Positions 43,784 to 52,852 of a DNA stretch of 64,000 nucleotides are shown in pieces. The notes below the pieces were generated by a model. It had not been told where the DNA came from and made no database searches. It saw only the letters and a program-made list of their open reading frames with translations. The number at the start of each line of letters is the position of its first letter. The stretch's first letter is position 1. Location of the stretch: assembly GCF_029542085.1 (NCBI RefSeq), contig NZ_CP107036.1, positions 744,001 through 808,000 of the forward strand, written 5' to 3'. This stretch comes from Sphingobacterium sp. ML3W (lineage in GTDB: Bacteria > Bacteroidota > Bacteroidia > Sphingobacteriales > Sphingobacteriaceae). A program made the translations under genes and the position numbers.

Positions 43784-45373
43784 ATGCAAGCACATAAAAT
43801 ACCAATTTTCAAATCCTGGGTATCTGAATGGATGGCAAGATCCGTCATATTTGTTATTCTGATGACCTGTCTGTTTAGTTTTGCTTTTTATGGAAGTCCG
43901 GTTGCAGCGATGGGCTTTTACGGAATACAACCTACCGATGTACAGTATGGTATGGTCGTTGTCTATGGTTCTACCGTTGCTTTCCTGGCACTGGATTTTA
44001 GAATCGTAAAATATTTTGCACCAAGGGAATATCTACTGCTAGCACTTGCAGTAAATGCAATATGTTCTGTAGTTTGTTTTTATTTCAAAGATTGGACATT
44101 ATTTATTTTCTGCCAGTTTTTGCAAGGTATTACCTGTGCGTTGATGTCAGGAATAGTGTTACAGCTTATTTTTCCACGGTTACAGTCTGTACGTGCCCGT
44201 GTGATTGCTTATAGTCTTCTTTATGGCAGTATACAAATAGCTGTGCCATTTTACTCTATCTATACCAGTGTAGTCATTCATTTCTTTGATTTCAACTGGT
44301 TATTCTACGGATTTATTATCATAATCATCATACTGACGTGTGTTGTGTTACTTACGATGAACAGTAAAGCCCGGTTTACCAAAAAGATACCACTTTATCA
44401 GGTGGATTGGATAGGCTATTTATTTTATGTGTCTTTTATCTTGATATTAGGATACATCCTTGTGTACGGACGACAATTGGGATGGTATGATAGTTCACTG
44501 ATCATTACCCTAAGTTTAGTTAACCTAATCATTCTTTCTCTTTTTATTATCAGAGAATTAAAACTTAAACGACCATTAATCAATTTACAGATCTTTGAGG
44601 CAAAGAATTTTGTTATAGGGCTTTTGCTTCTTTTTACCTTTTATATCTTTAAAGGGAGTACAGGGCTAACCTATGGTTATCTTGAAGCAATTTTAGGAAA
44701 CCATCCACTGAGTACCATTCCGGTATGGGCCGCTGTAATTTTTGGAACTACACTGAGTATGTTTATTACGTCTCGATTTGTATTGATGGGTTATAACCTG
44801 ATCAGGATGATTATTGTTGGTTTTGGGTTGATGGCCGTATATTATGCCTATATGATACTATTTGTGTCTGTACAGGGCGAAACAATCGATTTCCTTCTAC
44901 CTATGTTTATTTATGGTGTGGCAACAGGTGTATTGTTTGTTCCGATTGTTTCATTTACCGCATCATCAGCACCGTCTAAAATAGCTTTAAATGCTTCGCT
45001 TGTAGGGATATTAGCTAGGTTCACTGGGTTTACAGCTAGTCTGGCACTTAATAACGAACTTCAATTATTTGCAAAATCATCAGTAAGGGAAAAGGTTCGG
45101 GAATCACTCACCGAAACGAACCCTCAATTGCCTGTCACATTACTGGATATTCAAAACCAATACATAAATGGAGGTAGTGATATTTATACATCAAAAACAG
45201 GATCCTTAGGCTATTTTAATCAGATGGTAGGCCATCAAATATTGGCTCGTGCTACTAGAGATTATTATGATTTGATGTTAACAGGTTTGATTTTCGTCAT
45301 CATTATTTTACTCTTCTTACCTCAAATTCAACATGTTGTTTTGAGATTAAGAAAAGGAAATGTTCCTTATTAA
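43784..45373 (+). CDS. MFS efflux transporter, 14-helix DHA2/EmrB type
   Basis: 529 residues with about 14 hydrophobic segments. It begins 3 bp after the HlyD stop. ALDFRIVKYFAPREYLL and ITCALMSGIVLQLIFPRLQ occupy the loop 2-3 and motif C regions of DHA2 proteins, though the usual GRxxDxxGRR motif A is not kept. Inner-membrane pump for export of a drug or toxic metabolite. Substrate unknown. Confidence 0.88.
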   Translation: MQAHKIPIFKSWVSEWMARSVIFVILMTCLFSFAFYGSPVAAMGFYGIQPTDVQYGMVVVYGSTVAFLALDFRIVKYFAPREYLLLALAVNAICSVVCFYFKDWTLFIFCQFLQGITCALMSGIVLQLIFPRLQSVRARVIAYSLLYGSIQIAVPFYSIYTSVVIHFFDFNWLFYGFIIIIIILTCVVLLTMNSKARFTKKIPLYQVDWIGYLFYVSFILILGYILVYGRQLGWYDSSLIITLSLVNLIILSLFIIRELKLKRPLINLQIFEAKNFVIGLLLLFTFYIFKGSTGLTYGYLEAILGNHPLSTIPVWAAVIFGTTLSMFITSRFVLMGYNLIRMIIVGFGLMAVYYAYMILFVSVQGETIDFLLPMFIYGVATGVLFVPIVSFTASSAPSKIALNASLVGILARFTGFTASLALNNELQLFAKSSVREKVRESLTETNPQLPVTLLDIQNQYINGGSDIYTSKTGSLGYFNQMVGHQILARATRDYYDLMLTGLIFVIIILLFLPQIQHVVLRLRKGNVPY

Positions 45374-45556
45374 AATTTTGTAATGCCAGAAAGTATCATA
45401 ACGAAATATAATTCATACACACAACACTGTAAATTCATTTAGGAAAAACAAGCTGCCACAGTGAATTTGAGACCGCCTCTTTACTTTAAAGTTGCTCAAT
45501 ATTGATTTTATTTTCATTGACAGGGATAATCCGCCCCCTAAAAACTAGTATACCAG

Positions 45557-45575
45557 CTGAATTTCTCAAATTCAG
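45557..45575 (+). terminator. hairpin terminator after the efflux operon
   Basis: CTGAATTT / AAATTCAG, perfect 8-bp stem with loop CTC, followed by GATTTTTA. Lies just before the end of the convergent methyltransferase gene. Confidence 0.6.
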
Positions 45576-45580
45576 GATTT

Positions 45581-46435
45581 TTATGAAAACTGGAAACTTA
45601 TCATTTCCATAAAGCCACTAGCTGGATGGACGTAAATTTCGTTTTCTCCATATAATTTTTTCTCCATCGACTGTGTCGAATCAGATGTTATTATATCTCC
45701 TTTAAAAAATTGGATTAATCCAGTTATATCAAATTTGTGATAGACCATGATTGGCCAGCCTAAGCCCTGTTCCAGGGAACGGAGCATGAGGCGGGATTTC
45801 TCTCGATTGCTTTCATGAATGGTTTCAAATGGTAAAACGTAGTCTAGTATGACCACTTTCTTTCCATCAGCAGCGGCTAATTTTTCAAGCAGTGTACTGA
45901 ACTTATCCCGGCTGATGTAATAGACAAAACCTTCCAGTAGGAATATAGTGGGACTTGACGAATGATGGCCCAATCTTTTTAATTCATCCAACAAGGGGGC
46001 AATATCGGTAGCATCATGAGTGATCAGCTTCACTTTATCCTGATCACCGATCAATTCTGTATAGAGAGCCCGTTTTTCATCCATAAATTCAATATCAACT
46101 TCAAAGATTGTTTCAATTTGATGGTCGTATTGCTCTAGTAGATAGAGTGAAATTGGGTCAAGACCTGCTCCTAAAATACAGACCTGGAATTGTGTGAATT
46201 GATTAGCGTAGTAATCGAAAAGATTACGGATATATCTTTTTCTCAGTACAGCGATTGACTCGGAGTGTTCGAAAATTTGTTTAAAGCTCTTTAAAAGCAG
46301 TTCCCCTTCTGAAGTTTCAATATTTTCTAAATATGCCTGGCATGTTTTTCCATCTTGGTAAATTTCGCTTGCTAAACAAAGTACTAAGCTAGCAGTTGGT
46401 GAAATTTTAAATTTACTTTTTAAGGGGTTGTCCAT
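45581..46435 (-). CDS. class I SAM-dependent methyltransferase (leucine carboxyl methyltransferase-like)
   Basis: 284 residues. YIRNLFDYYANQFTQFQVCI followed by LGAGLDPISLYL is the SAM-binding motif I of the LCM/PPM group, then FEVDIEFMDEKRALY and TIFLLEGFVYYISRDKFSTL. Bacterial members methylate carboxyl groups of small molecules or are of unknown role. Monocistronic and convergent with the efflux operon. Confidence 0.85.
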   Translation of the reverse strand: MDNPLKSKFKISPTASLVLCLASEIYQDGKTCQAYLENIETSEGELLLKSFKQIFEHSESIAVLRKRYIRNLFDYYANQFTQFQVCILGAGLDPISLYLLEQYDHQIETIFEVDIEFMDEKRALYTELIGDQDKVKLITHDATDIAPLLDELKRLGHHSSSPTIFLLEGFVYYISRDKFSTLLEKLAAADGKKVVILDYVLPFETIHESNREKSRLMLRSLEQGLGWPIMVYHKFDITGLIQFFKGDIITSDSTQSMEKKLYGENEIYVHPASGFMEMISFQFS

Positions 46436-46590
46436 AATGATTGAAAGAGAGGTGTAATTATTTGCTGCAAATATTCATTAATGCAATAATACGAGAAAAA
46501 TAGGGGTTTAAATAATTTTTTTTATTATAAATATTACCTTGTAGTTAGTTTATCTGTTTTTGAAATTATGTTCCGCTGAGGATTCCCTAC

Positions 46591-46623
46591 AATGGTACAA
46601 AAAGCAAGGCCAATCATCCACAA
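46591..46623 (+). repeat. short relic matching the internal part of the IS3 element
   Basis: TGGTACAAAAAGCAAGGCCA and the next bases ATCATCCACAAA match the orfB region at 57412 onward (TGGCACAAAAAGCAAGGCCA, ATCACCCAGAAA) with three differences in about 33 bp. Neither flank continues the match. Confidence 0.6.
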
Positions 46624-46646
46624 ATTCAATTTTTAAAAGTAAACCC

Positions 46647-46864
46647 ATGACTACAGATACTAGCGAAAAAAATATCACAAGACCCTTTGGCAGGTTGGAG
46701 TCTATTACTAAAGTTGTCAAAGAGATCCCAGTAATTGTTGCTATTATTAAAACAAATTTGACAATCTATCGGTAGCATATGATAAAGAGTATGAAATCGC
46801 AACTAAATTTGCTGATCTGACCGAGAGTGCAAACAATACGGTTGAAAAGAGAATTCGAAAATAA
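46647..46864 (+). pseudogene. frameshifted small gene
   Basis: ATG 46647 reads TTDTSEKNITRPFGRLESIT and KVVKEIPVIVAIIKTN, then a stop soon after (LTIYR*). Another frame continues from the same place as FDNLSVAYDKEYEIATKFAD and LTESANNTVEKRIRK up to TAA 46862-46864. One lost base near 46757 explains the break. Originally about 72 residues. Family unknown. It precedes the Imm70-like gene, so it may have belonged to the same toxin-immunity locus. Confidence 0.5.
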
Positions 46865-46906
46865 TGTCATCGTTTCTCTTTGAAAAAATATTATTAAATT
46901 TAAAAT

Positions 46907-47320
46907 ATGGTAGGATTAAAAGTAGGCCCAATCTTTTATAAAATAGGTAATGGCAATATTCTACATTCATTCTTTTCAACAGTTGCTTACAACCTTGAGA
47001 ACAATAAATGGGGGAGTCGTTTCCCCTTCATTATGGAAGAATTATACTATAGAAGTTTATCTCCAGAGAAAGTAGATCTGGCGAGCGAAGAAATAAAAAA
47101 GATTTTTGCCGAATTGCAAGAATATGCTCCTTCTATGGTAATCTGGGATATTGAAAATCTGTCAAAACGGCCGCCATGGGGTGATAATATCGCTGGAACA
47201 ATAACCAGCCTGGACAATTATTTTTATACCAGCGATGGTGAAAATCTATCAGTTGTATTCGATAAAGCCCTGGTTACTGCTAAGAGAGTTAATAAAGAAG
47301 TGCTAGTCTATAGTTTATAA
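46907..47320 (+). CDS. Imm70-like immunity protein
   Basis: 137 residues. VGLKVGPIFYKIGNGNILHS, FFSTVAYNLENNKWGSRFPF and VIWDIENLSKRPPWGDNI match my memory of the immunity protein 70 family, whose members guard against polymorphic toxins. No toxin gene is adjacent and a frameshifted gene precedes it, so it is an orphan immunity gene. Confidence 0.7.
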   Translation: MVGLKVGPIFYKIGNGNILHSFFSTVAYNLENNKWGSRFPFIMEELYYRSLSPEKVDLASEEIKKIFAELQEYAPSMVIWDIENLSKRPPWGDNIAGTITSLDNYFYTSDGENLSVVFDKALVTAKRVNKEVLVYSL

Positions 47321-47563
47321 ATTTTATTTTAAGTAATCCCTTATTACATTTGGTAATTAATAGATTGGAGTTGATTCTTTGTCAATTTAAATTTAGTTAA
47401 CAAAGAGATGTCCCAGAGTATCATTCTTTATTTTTCCTTTATTTCCTAATCTTCCCTATTGGGTAGCTTTTTCCAAAAACAGAGATTCTGTTACTACTTC
47501 CCTTAATCCAGCTACTCTTGTTGTCTTCACAGTTCTGAACTTTGTCATAGAAAATAAAAAAGT

Positions 47564-48622
47564 ATGAATATTATTAAAATATTGACAACCGCAGGACTTT
47601 TAAGTATGTACTCACAAGTAATAGCAGGCAGTTTTGCTGCTGCATATCAAAAATCTTTTGATTCAAATACTCTATTTGCAAACCAAAAAAATCAAACCAT
47701 GATGGACACTATCCAACCCGAACAGACAATTATCGATCTCGCAGGACATCAAGTTCCTGTGTTAAAGGATGGCCTTTATGATCGGTTCCGTTCAAATCCG
47801 CCATTGTCTGTCATCGAAAAAGAAAGACCGGATATTGATCTTAGCTGGTTCAAGACTATCGAAAAAGAGAAAAAGGACGTTGGATTTATAACTTATTCTC
47901 CCAATTTCTATTACAGTAACAGCAGTATTACAGCAATCTATACAGCTGATATGAAGACCTTGAAAAAACTTATTCCGGCCGAAGTCCGTGATATTGTAAA
48001 ACCAATTTCCATCACACCGGGACGAGGGCTTATTGCCATAACAGCTTATGCGTATCATTATTGTGATAATGATTCATATAACGAGCTGTCGATTTCCATT
48101 GTTACGACCAAACCAGATGCAGGAAACTGGGGTGTATTCTCTTTGCTCAGAGAAGTAAAAAACAAAAGCCTCTGGGGCTACGTTTTAAAGCTTCCCGTAG
48201 ATACAGAGCTTGCCAGAGTACGAGGAGTAGTTGGATATAACTTACCGAAATGGCTGATCCCAATGGATTATAGTGACAAAGGAGATTCTATGAACTTTAC
48301 TTTTTACGACGAATCAGGTAAGCCGGATTTCTCGATAGGAGGAAAAAAATTAGATATAGAAAATACAGAACCTGAGATAGTTCGTTCTAATTTTATCAAT
48401 TTGGATAAAAACGGAAGATTAACTCACGGCTATACAGATGTACGGGCACTTAAAAAAGCAACCAGTAAAAAGAAAGAAGACGTGAAACTTGACCTTACTG
48501 AGGGGCCTTTATCAAAATTCATTAAATCCTTGGATTTTGGAAAACTGATGAGATACGATTATCAGCCGGAGTTTCAGGCGGCATTGTTCACTCCCGAACC
48601 AACTAGTAACACAAAGAAATAA
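47564..48622 (+). CDS. acetoacetate decarboxylase-like family protein
   Basis: 352 residues, with a hydrophobic N-terminus that may be a signal peptide (LTTAGLLSMYSQVIAGSFA). The middle part with YNELSISIVTTKPDAGNWGV and LPVDTELARVRGVVGYNLPK resembles the acetoacetate decarboxylase (ADC) superfamily. The catalytic lysine is not certain. The aldehyde dehydrogenase gene follows after 27 bp, so they form an operon. True substrate unknown. Confidence 0.6.
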   Translation: MNIIKILTTAGLLSMYSQVIAGSFAAAYQKSFDSNTLFANQKNQTMMDTIQPEQTIIDLAGHQVPVLKDGLYDRFRSNPPLSVIEKERPDIDLSWFKTIEKEKKDVGFITYSPNFYYSNSSITAIYTADMKTLKKLIPAEVRDIVKPISITPGRGLIAITAYAYHYCDNDSYNELSISIVTTKPDAGNWGVFSLLREVKNKSLWGYVLKLPVDTELARVRGVVGYNLPKWLIPMDYSDKGDSMNFTFYDESGKPDFSIGGKKLDIENTEPEIVRSNFINLDKNGRLTHGYTDVRALKKATSKKKEDVKLDLTEGPLSKFIKSLDFGKLMRYDYQPEFQAALFTPEPTSNTKK

Positions 48623-48649
48623 CAGATTTAATATTAAAGGATTAAAATA

Positions 48650-50011
48650 ATGGATTTTGCTAAAATATTTCAGTCACAAAAAGAGTTTTTCAATTCGCAC
48701 CAAACAAAAGATATAGCTTTTCGTAAGGATACGCTGGTAAAGCTGAAAAATCTTTTGAAAGCAAATGAAGATCAGCTTTATGAAGCAATCTATAAAGATT
48801 TTCGCAAAGGAAAATTTGATACTTTTCTTACAGAACTCAATCTGGTGTATAATGAAATAAATTTTTTCCTTAAAAATCTGGAGAAGCTGAGTAAACCTAA
48901 AAAAGTCAAAACTGCCTTGAGTTTACAACCCGGAAAGAGTTATATCCATTACGATTCCCTGGGAGTTACACTAATCATTGGCGCATGGAATTACCCTTAT
49001 CAATTGACATTGAGCCCTATGGTTAGTGCCATTGCCGCTGGAAATACCTGTATCATCAAACCCAGTGAACTTCCCGAAAATACGATGCATCTGTTAGCAG
49101 ATCTTATTAACATTAATTTTCCATCAAACTATCTCTATGTCGTGCAGGGAGGCATTCCGGAAACAACAGAACTATTGAAATTTCGATTTGATAAAATATT
49201 TTTTACCGGGAGTCCGAAAGTTGGGAAGATCGTATACGAGGCTGCTGCAAAAAATCTGGTTCCAGTTACATTGGAGCTTGGAGGAAAATCACCCGCAATA
49301 GTGACTAAAAGTGCAGACCTTGAAGTCGCGGCAAAAAGGCTGGTCTGGGGAAAATTCCTGAATGGCGGGCAGACCTGTATTGCGCCAGACTATCTGTTGG
49401 TGGAAGAATCCGTAAAACCCAAACTCCTGCAATTGATGACAGAGAAACTTCTGGAAACCAATTATTCTGATGGTGCCGAGCATTATACAAGCATCATCAA
49501 TAAACGGAATTTTGACCGAGTCCTTGGCCTTGTAGATGAGTCAAAAGTGATATATGGAGGGAAGTATAATGCAGATTCTCTTTACATCGAACCTACTATC
49601 ATGGATAATGTAACTTGGGAAGATCCGGTAATGCAGGAGGAAATATTTGGGCCAGTTTTACCAGTCATGACTTACAATAATTATGATGAAGTTCTCAATA
49701 AAATAATCGAAGGTGAAAAACCATTGGCTGCTTATTTGTTTAGTAATAATGAAGAAGAAAAAGATAAGCTTTTGAAATTGGTTTCTTTCGGTGGCGGATG
49801 TATCAACGATTCACTGATGCACATTACCAGTGACTATCTCCCGTTCGGAGGTGTTGGGAACTCTGGAATTGGAAATTATCATGGCGAGTTCGGCTTTTTT
49901 ACCTTCTCCCATCAGAAATCAGTGATCGAAAAAACAAACTGGGGAGAGCCAGACTGGAAATATCCGCCTTACACAGATAAAAAAATGCACTGGCTGAAGA
50001 AGGTGATGTAA
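48650..50011 (+). CDS. NAD(P)-dependent aldehyde dehydrogenase (class 3-like)
   Basis: 453 residues, the shorter length of fatty or coniferyl aldehyde dehydrogenases. Rossmann part with IIGAWNYPYQLTLSPMVSAI, catalytic Glu in TLELGGKSPAIV and Cys in NGGQTCIAPDY, then EEIFGPVLPVMTY. The C-terminal tail beyond PFGGVGNSGIG is of the class 3 kind. Oxidises an aldehyde to the acid, cytoplasmic. Part of the 47.5-54 kb enzyme run. Confidence 0.93.
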   Translation: MDFAKIFQSQKEFFNSHQTKDIAFRKDTLVKLKNLLKANEDQLYEAIYKDFRKGKFDTFLTELNLVYNEINFFLKNLEKLSKPKKVKTALSLQPGKSYIHYDSLGVTLIIGAWNYPYQLTLSPMVSAIAAGNTCIIKPSELPENTMHLLADLININFPSNYLYVVQGGIPETTELLKFRFDKIFFTGSPKVGKIVYEAAAKNLVPVTLELGGKSPAIVTKSADLEVAAKRLVWGKFLNGGQTCIAPDYLLVEESVKPKLLQLMTEKLLETNYSDGAEHYTSIINKRNFDRVLGLVDESKVIYGGKYNADSLYIEPTIMDNVTWEDPVMQEEIFGPVLPVMTYNNYDEVLNKIIEGEKPLAAYLFSNNEEEKDKLLKLVSFGGGCINDSLMHITSDYLPFGGVGNSGIGNYHGEFGFFTFSHQKSVIEKTNWGEPDWKYPPYTDKKMHWLKKVM

Positions 50012-50102
50012 CAGAGATTATGTTACAACTTACCTGAATTGAGCTACTCAGGTCTTTATAGATCTTCTGAAATTTGTGTCGTAATTTAAAACTGCAAAAG
50101 AT

Positions 50103-51023
50103 ATGCAAACGATATTAGGGGCTAACGGTCAGATTGGCGAAGAGCTCGCAAGAGAACTCAAAAGAAATTTTACTTCATCGATACGGATTGTCAGTAGGAA
50201 CGCGAAAAAAGTGAATGACACAGACGAAGTCTTTTCTGCGGATCTATCGATTCGTGAGAAAGCAATCGAGGCCGTAAAAGGCAGTGAAATTGCCTATTTT
50301 ACATTAGGCCTTCCGATCAGTTCAGACCTTTGGGAAAAACAGTTTCCGCTTATCCTTCGTAACGTGATTGACGCCTGTAAGATTAACCATACAAAACTCG
50401 TATTCTTTGACAACACGTATATGTATCCCCAGGATGATCGCGTATTGACAGAAAAAACAGCTTTTGCACCTGTGGGAAGAAAAGGAAGAGTCAGAAGAGA
50501 GATGGCCGAAATGCTGTTGAAGGAAATGGAGTCAGGTGAACTTGAAGCCGTGATCTGTCGTGCCCCAGAATTTTACGGCCCGGGCAAAACGCAGAGTATT
50601 ACCAATACCTTGATTTTTAATAATATCAAAGAAGGTAAAAAGCTGAAAGTTCCATTGAGCATAAACAAAAAAAGAAGCCTGATATGGACTCCTGATGCGA
50701 GCCGAGCCACTGCTTTGATCGGGAATACTCCTGATGCGTTCGGCCAGACCTGGCATCTCCCGGTAGATAAAAGCCATCCCACCTACAAAGAGTTTATCCG
50801 AATGGCTTCCGGAATTTACAGCAGAGATCTGAAATGCTCTGCTGTTCCAAAATTGATGTTTAAAATAGGCTCACTTTTCAACAAAAGCGTAAAGGAATTA
50901 CTGGAGCTTCTTCCGAGGTATGAGCACGATAACATATTTGATGATTCAAAATTCAGAAAGAAATTTCCGGATTTTCAGATCACATCATATAAGCAGGGAA
51001 TCAGTATCATTAAAGATGAATAG
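50103..51023 (+). CDS. NAD-dependent epimerase/dehydratase-family protein (atypical SDR)
   Basis: 306 residues. GANGQIGEELARELK is the nucleotide-binding glycine motif and LVFFDNTYMYPQ replaces the usual Ser/Tyr region. The YxxxK catalytic pair is not kept in standard form (GRKGRVRREMAEML follows), so it may be an atypical reductase. RAPEFYGPGKT and the substrate-side end are typical of extended SDRs. Confidence 0.82.
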   Translation: MQTILGANGQIGEELARELKRNFTSSIRIVSRNAKKVNDTDEVFSADLSIREKAIEAVKGSEIAYFTLGLPISSDLWEKQFPLILRNVIDACKINHTKLVFFDNTYMYPQDDRVLTEKTAFAPVGRKGRVRREMAEMLLKEMESGELEAVICRAPEFYGPGKTQSITNTLIFNNIKEGKKLKVPLSINKKRSLIWTPDASRATALIGNTPDAFGQTWHLPVDKSHPTYKEFIRMASGIYSRDLKCSAVPKLMFKIGSLFNKSVKELLELLPRYEHDNIFDDSKFRKKFPDFQITSYKQGISIIKDE

Positions 51024-51080
51024 CTTTCAGTAGACAAAATAATTAAGTAAATTAGTCATTACAAATCTGAAAATCAGCAT

Positions 51081-51992
51081 ATGAAAACTCCGGAAAAAGT
51101 ATCATCCATAAGTACACTTCATCAATTTTTGGGGTTAAAGGAACCCGCTAACCCGCTGATCAGTGTGTTTAATTTTGACGATGTCAAACTGGAACCAGAA
51201 ACCATTCTAGGAGCTATTACAACCGACTTTTATGTCATTGCTTTAAAGAAAGACTGTGCCGGAGGAAAATGTAGATATGGCCAGCAATATTATGATTTTG
51301 ATAAAGGTATTATGTCTTTTATTGCCCCGCATCAGGTCCTACAGTTTGATGATATACTGCTTAATAAAGTAAGAGGGTTCGTTTTGGTATTACATCCGGA
51401 TTTCCTGCATGGATATAAATTGGCATCCGACATTAAAGAATATGGTTATTTTTCCTATACAGCCTATGAAGCTTTGCATCTTTCTGAAAAGGAAGAGAAA
51501 ACCATTTTTGATATCATAAGGAATGTTGAACAGGAAATTGATATCAACATGGATTCCTTTACACAAGATCTACTTGTCTCTAACCTTGATCTTCTGTTAA
51601 AATATTGTGACCGTTATTACAACCGCCAGTTTTTGACTAGAAAGAAAGTGAATAGTGACCTTCTTTCCAAGTTGGAGCTATTATTGGATGATTATTTCAA
51701 AAATGATAAGTTAACCATTAACGGTATACCCTCAGTTCACTTCATTGCTGAGCAACTGCACCTGAGTGCAAATTATTTGAGTGATATGTTAAGAGCGCAG
51801 ACAGGGCAAACCACGCAACAGCATATCCAGAACCGGTTGATCGAAAAAGCAAAAGAATTACTCTCTACTACTTCAACGTCGGTTTCTGAAATTGCCTATC
51901 AGCTTGGATTTGAACATCCGCAATCATTTCACCGCCTCTTTAAAAGCCGAACATCATTTTCTCCACTGGAATTCAGATCATCATTAAATTAA
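51081..51992 (+). CDS. AraC-family transcriptional regulator, paralogue of the 27128 gene
   Basis: 303 residues. Same design as the regulator at 27128: YGQQYYDFDKGIMSFIAPHQ in the sensor part, YNRQFLTRKKVNSDLL in the middle and a C-terminal AraC domain (IAEQLHLSANYLSDMLRAQ, IAYQLGFEHPQSFHRLFK). Likely controls the enzyme genes around it. Confidence 0.92.
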   Translation: MKTPEKVSSISTLHQFLGLKEPANPLISVFNFDDVKLEPETILGAITTDFYVIALKKDCAGGKCRYGQQYYDFDKGIMSFIAPHQVLQFDDILLNKVRGFVLVLHPDFLHGYKLASDIKEYGYFSYTAYEALHLSEKEEKTIFDIIRNVEQEIDINMDSFTQDLLVSNLDLLLKYCDRYYNRQFLTRKKVNSDLLSKLELLLDDYFKNDKLTINGIPSVHFIAEQLHLSANYLSDMLRAQTGQTTQQHIQNRLIEKAKELLSTTSTSVSEIAYQLGFEHPQSFHRLFKSRTSFSPLEFRSSLN

Positions 51993-52109
51993 TGAGGATG
52001 ATTTAAAAATGAAAGTTGAAATACAGAGATTCGGTTACTAATTCCCGTAATTAAGCTACTGTTAAATCGTCCGATAGTGCGAATTTTGTTGTAATCAAAT
52101 AAGTGATCC

Positions 52110-52796
52110 ATGAAAAAGCTTTTATTAATTGTTACCAATGTCGATAAGTATGCAAGTGGTCTGCCAACTGGACTATGGCTCAGTGAGCTGACGCATATCT
52201 ATCATAAAGCCAAGGATAGAAATTGGAACATAACGATAGCAAGTCCAAAGGGAGGTCTTGTTCCCATTGATCCTGAAAGCCTGAAGCCATTGGTTCTTGA
52301 CAAGATTTCGAAAAATTATTATGAAGATCCATTATTCATGGAGGAGCTGAACCATTCAAAAAGCCTTTATGAAGTAATTAATGAATCTTTTGATTGTGTA
52401 TATCTTGCCGGCGGGCATGCTACGATGTATGATTTTCCAGATGACGAAAATATTAAAAAAATCATCAGCCAACAATACGAAAATGGGAAACTGGTCGCCG
52501 CAATCTGTCATGGGGTTGGTGGATTATTAAATGTAAGTCTTAGCAATGGTGAGCATATGATCAAAGGAAAATCAATGACCGGATTTGATTGGTTTGAAGA
52601 AACTATTGCCAGAAGAAAACGTGAAGTTCCGTTCAACCTTGAAGCCGCCATTAAAGAACGGGGAGCAGATCTCAAAAAGGCTTTTATACCAATGACCTCC
52701 AATGTTGTTATTGATGGTCATTTGATAACGGGTCAAAACCCTTTCAGTTCAAAGGAAATGGCAAATGTAGTTGTTGAGCAACTTGAAAAAATATAA
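52110..52796 (+). CDS. DJ-1/PfpI-family protein (Hsp31-like)
   Basis: 228 residues. The nucleophile elbow AAICHGVGG carries the catalytic Cys (near 132), with the oxyanion region LAGGHATMYDFPDD before it and ASPKGGLVPIDPES giving the acidic partner. Hsp31-like members act as glyoxalase III, deglycase or stress chaperone. Preceding AraC and aldehyde genes suggest a reactive-carbonyl response, which is inference. Confidence 0.88.
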   Translation: MKKLLLIVTNVDKYASGLPTGLWLSELTHIYHKAKDRNWNITIASPKGGLVPIDPESLKPLVLDKISKNYYEDPLFMEELNHSKSLYEVINESFDCVYLAGGHATMYDFPDDENIKKIISQQYENGKLVAAICHGVGGLLNVSLSNGEHMIKGKSMTGFDWFEETIARRKREVPFNLEAAIKERGADLKKAFIPMTSNVVIDGHLITGQNPFSSKEMANVVVEQLEKI

Positions 52797-52852
52797 ACTT
52801 TGATGACCTGAATAAGGTTATTACTCATATAGTAATCATTAAAATTTCAATT

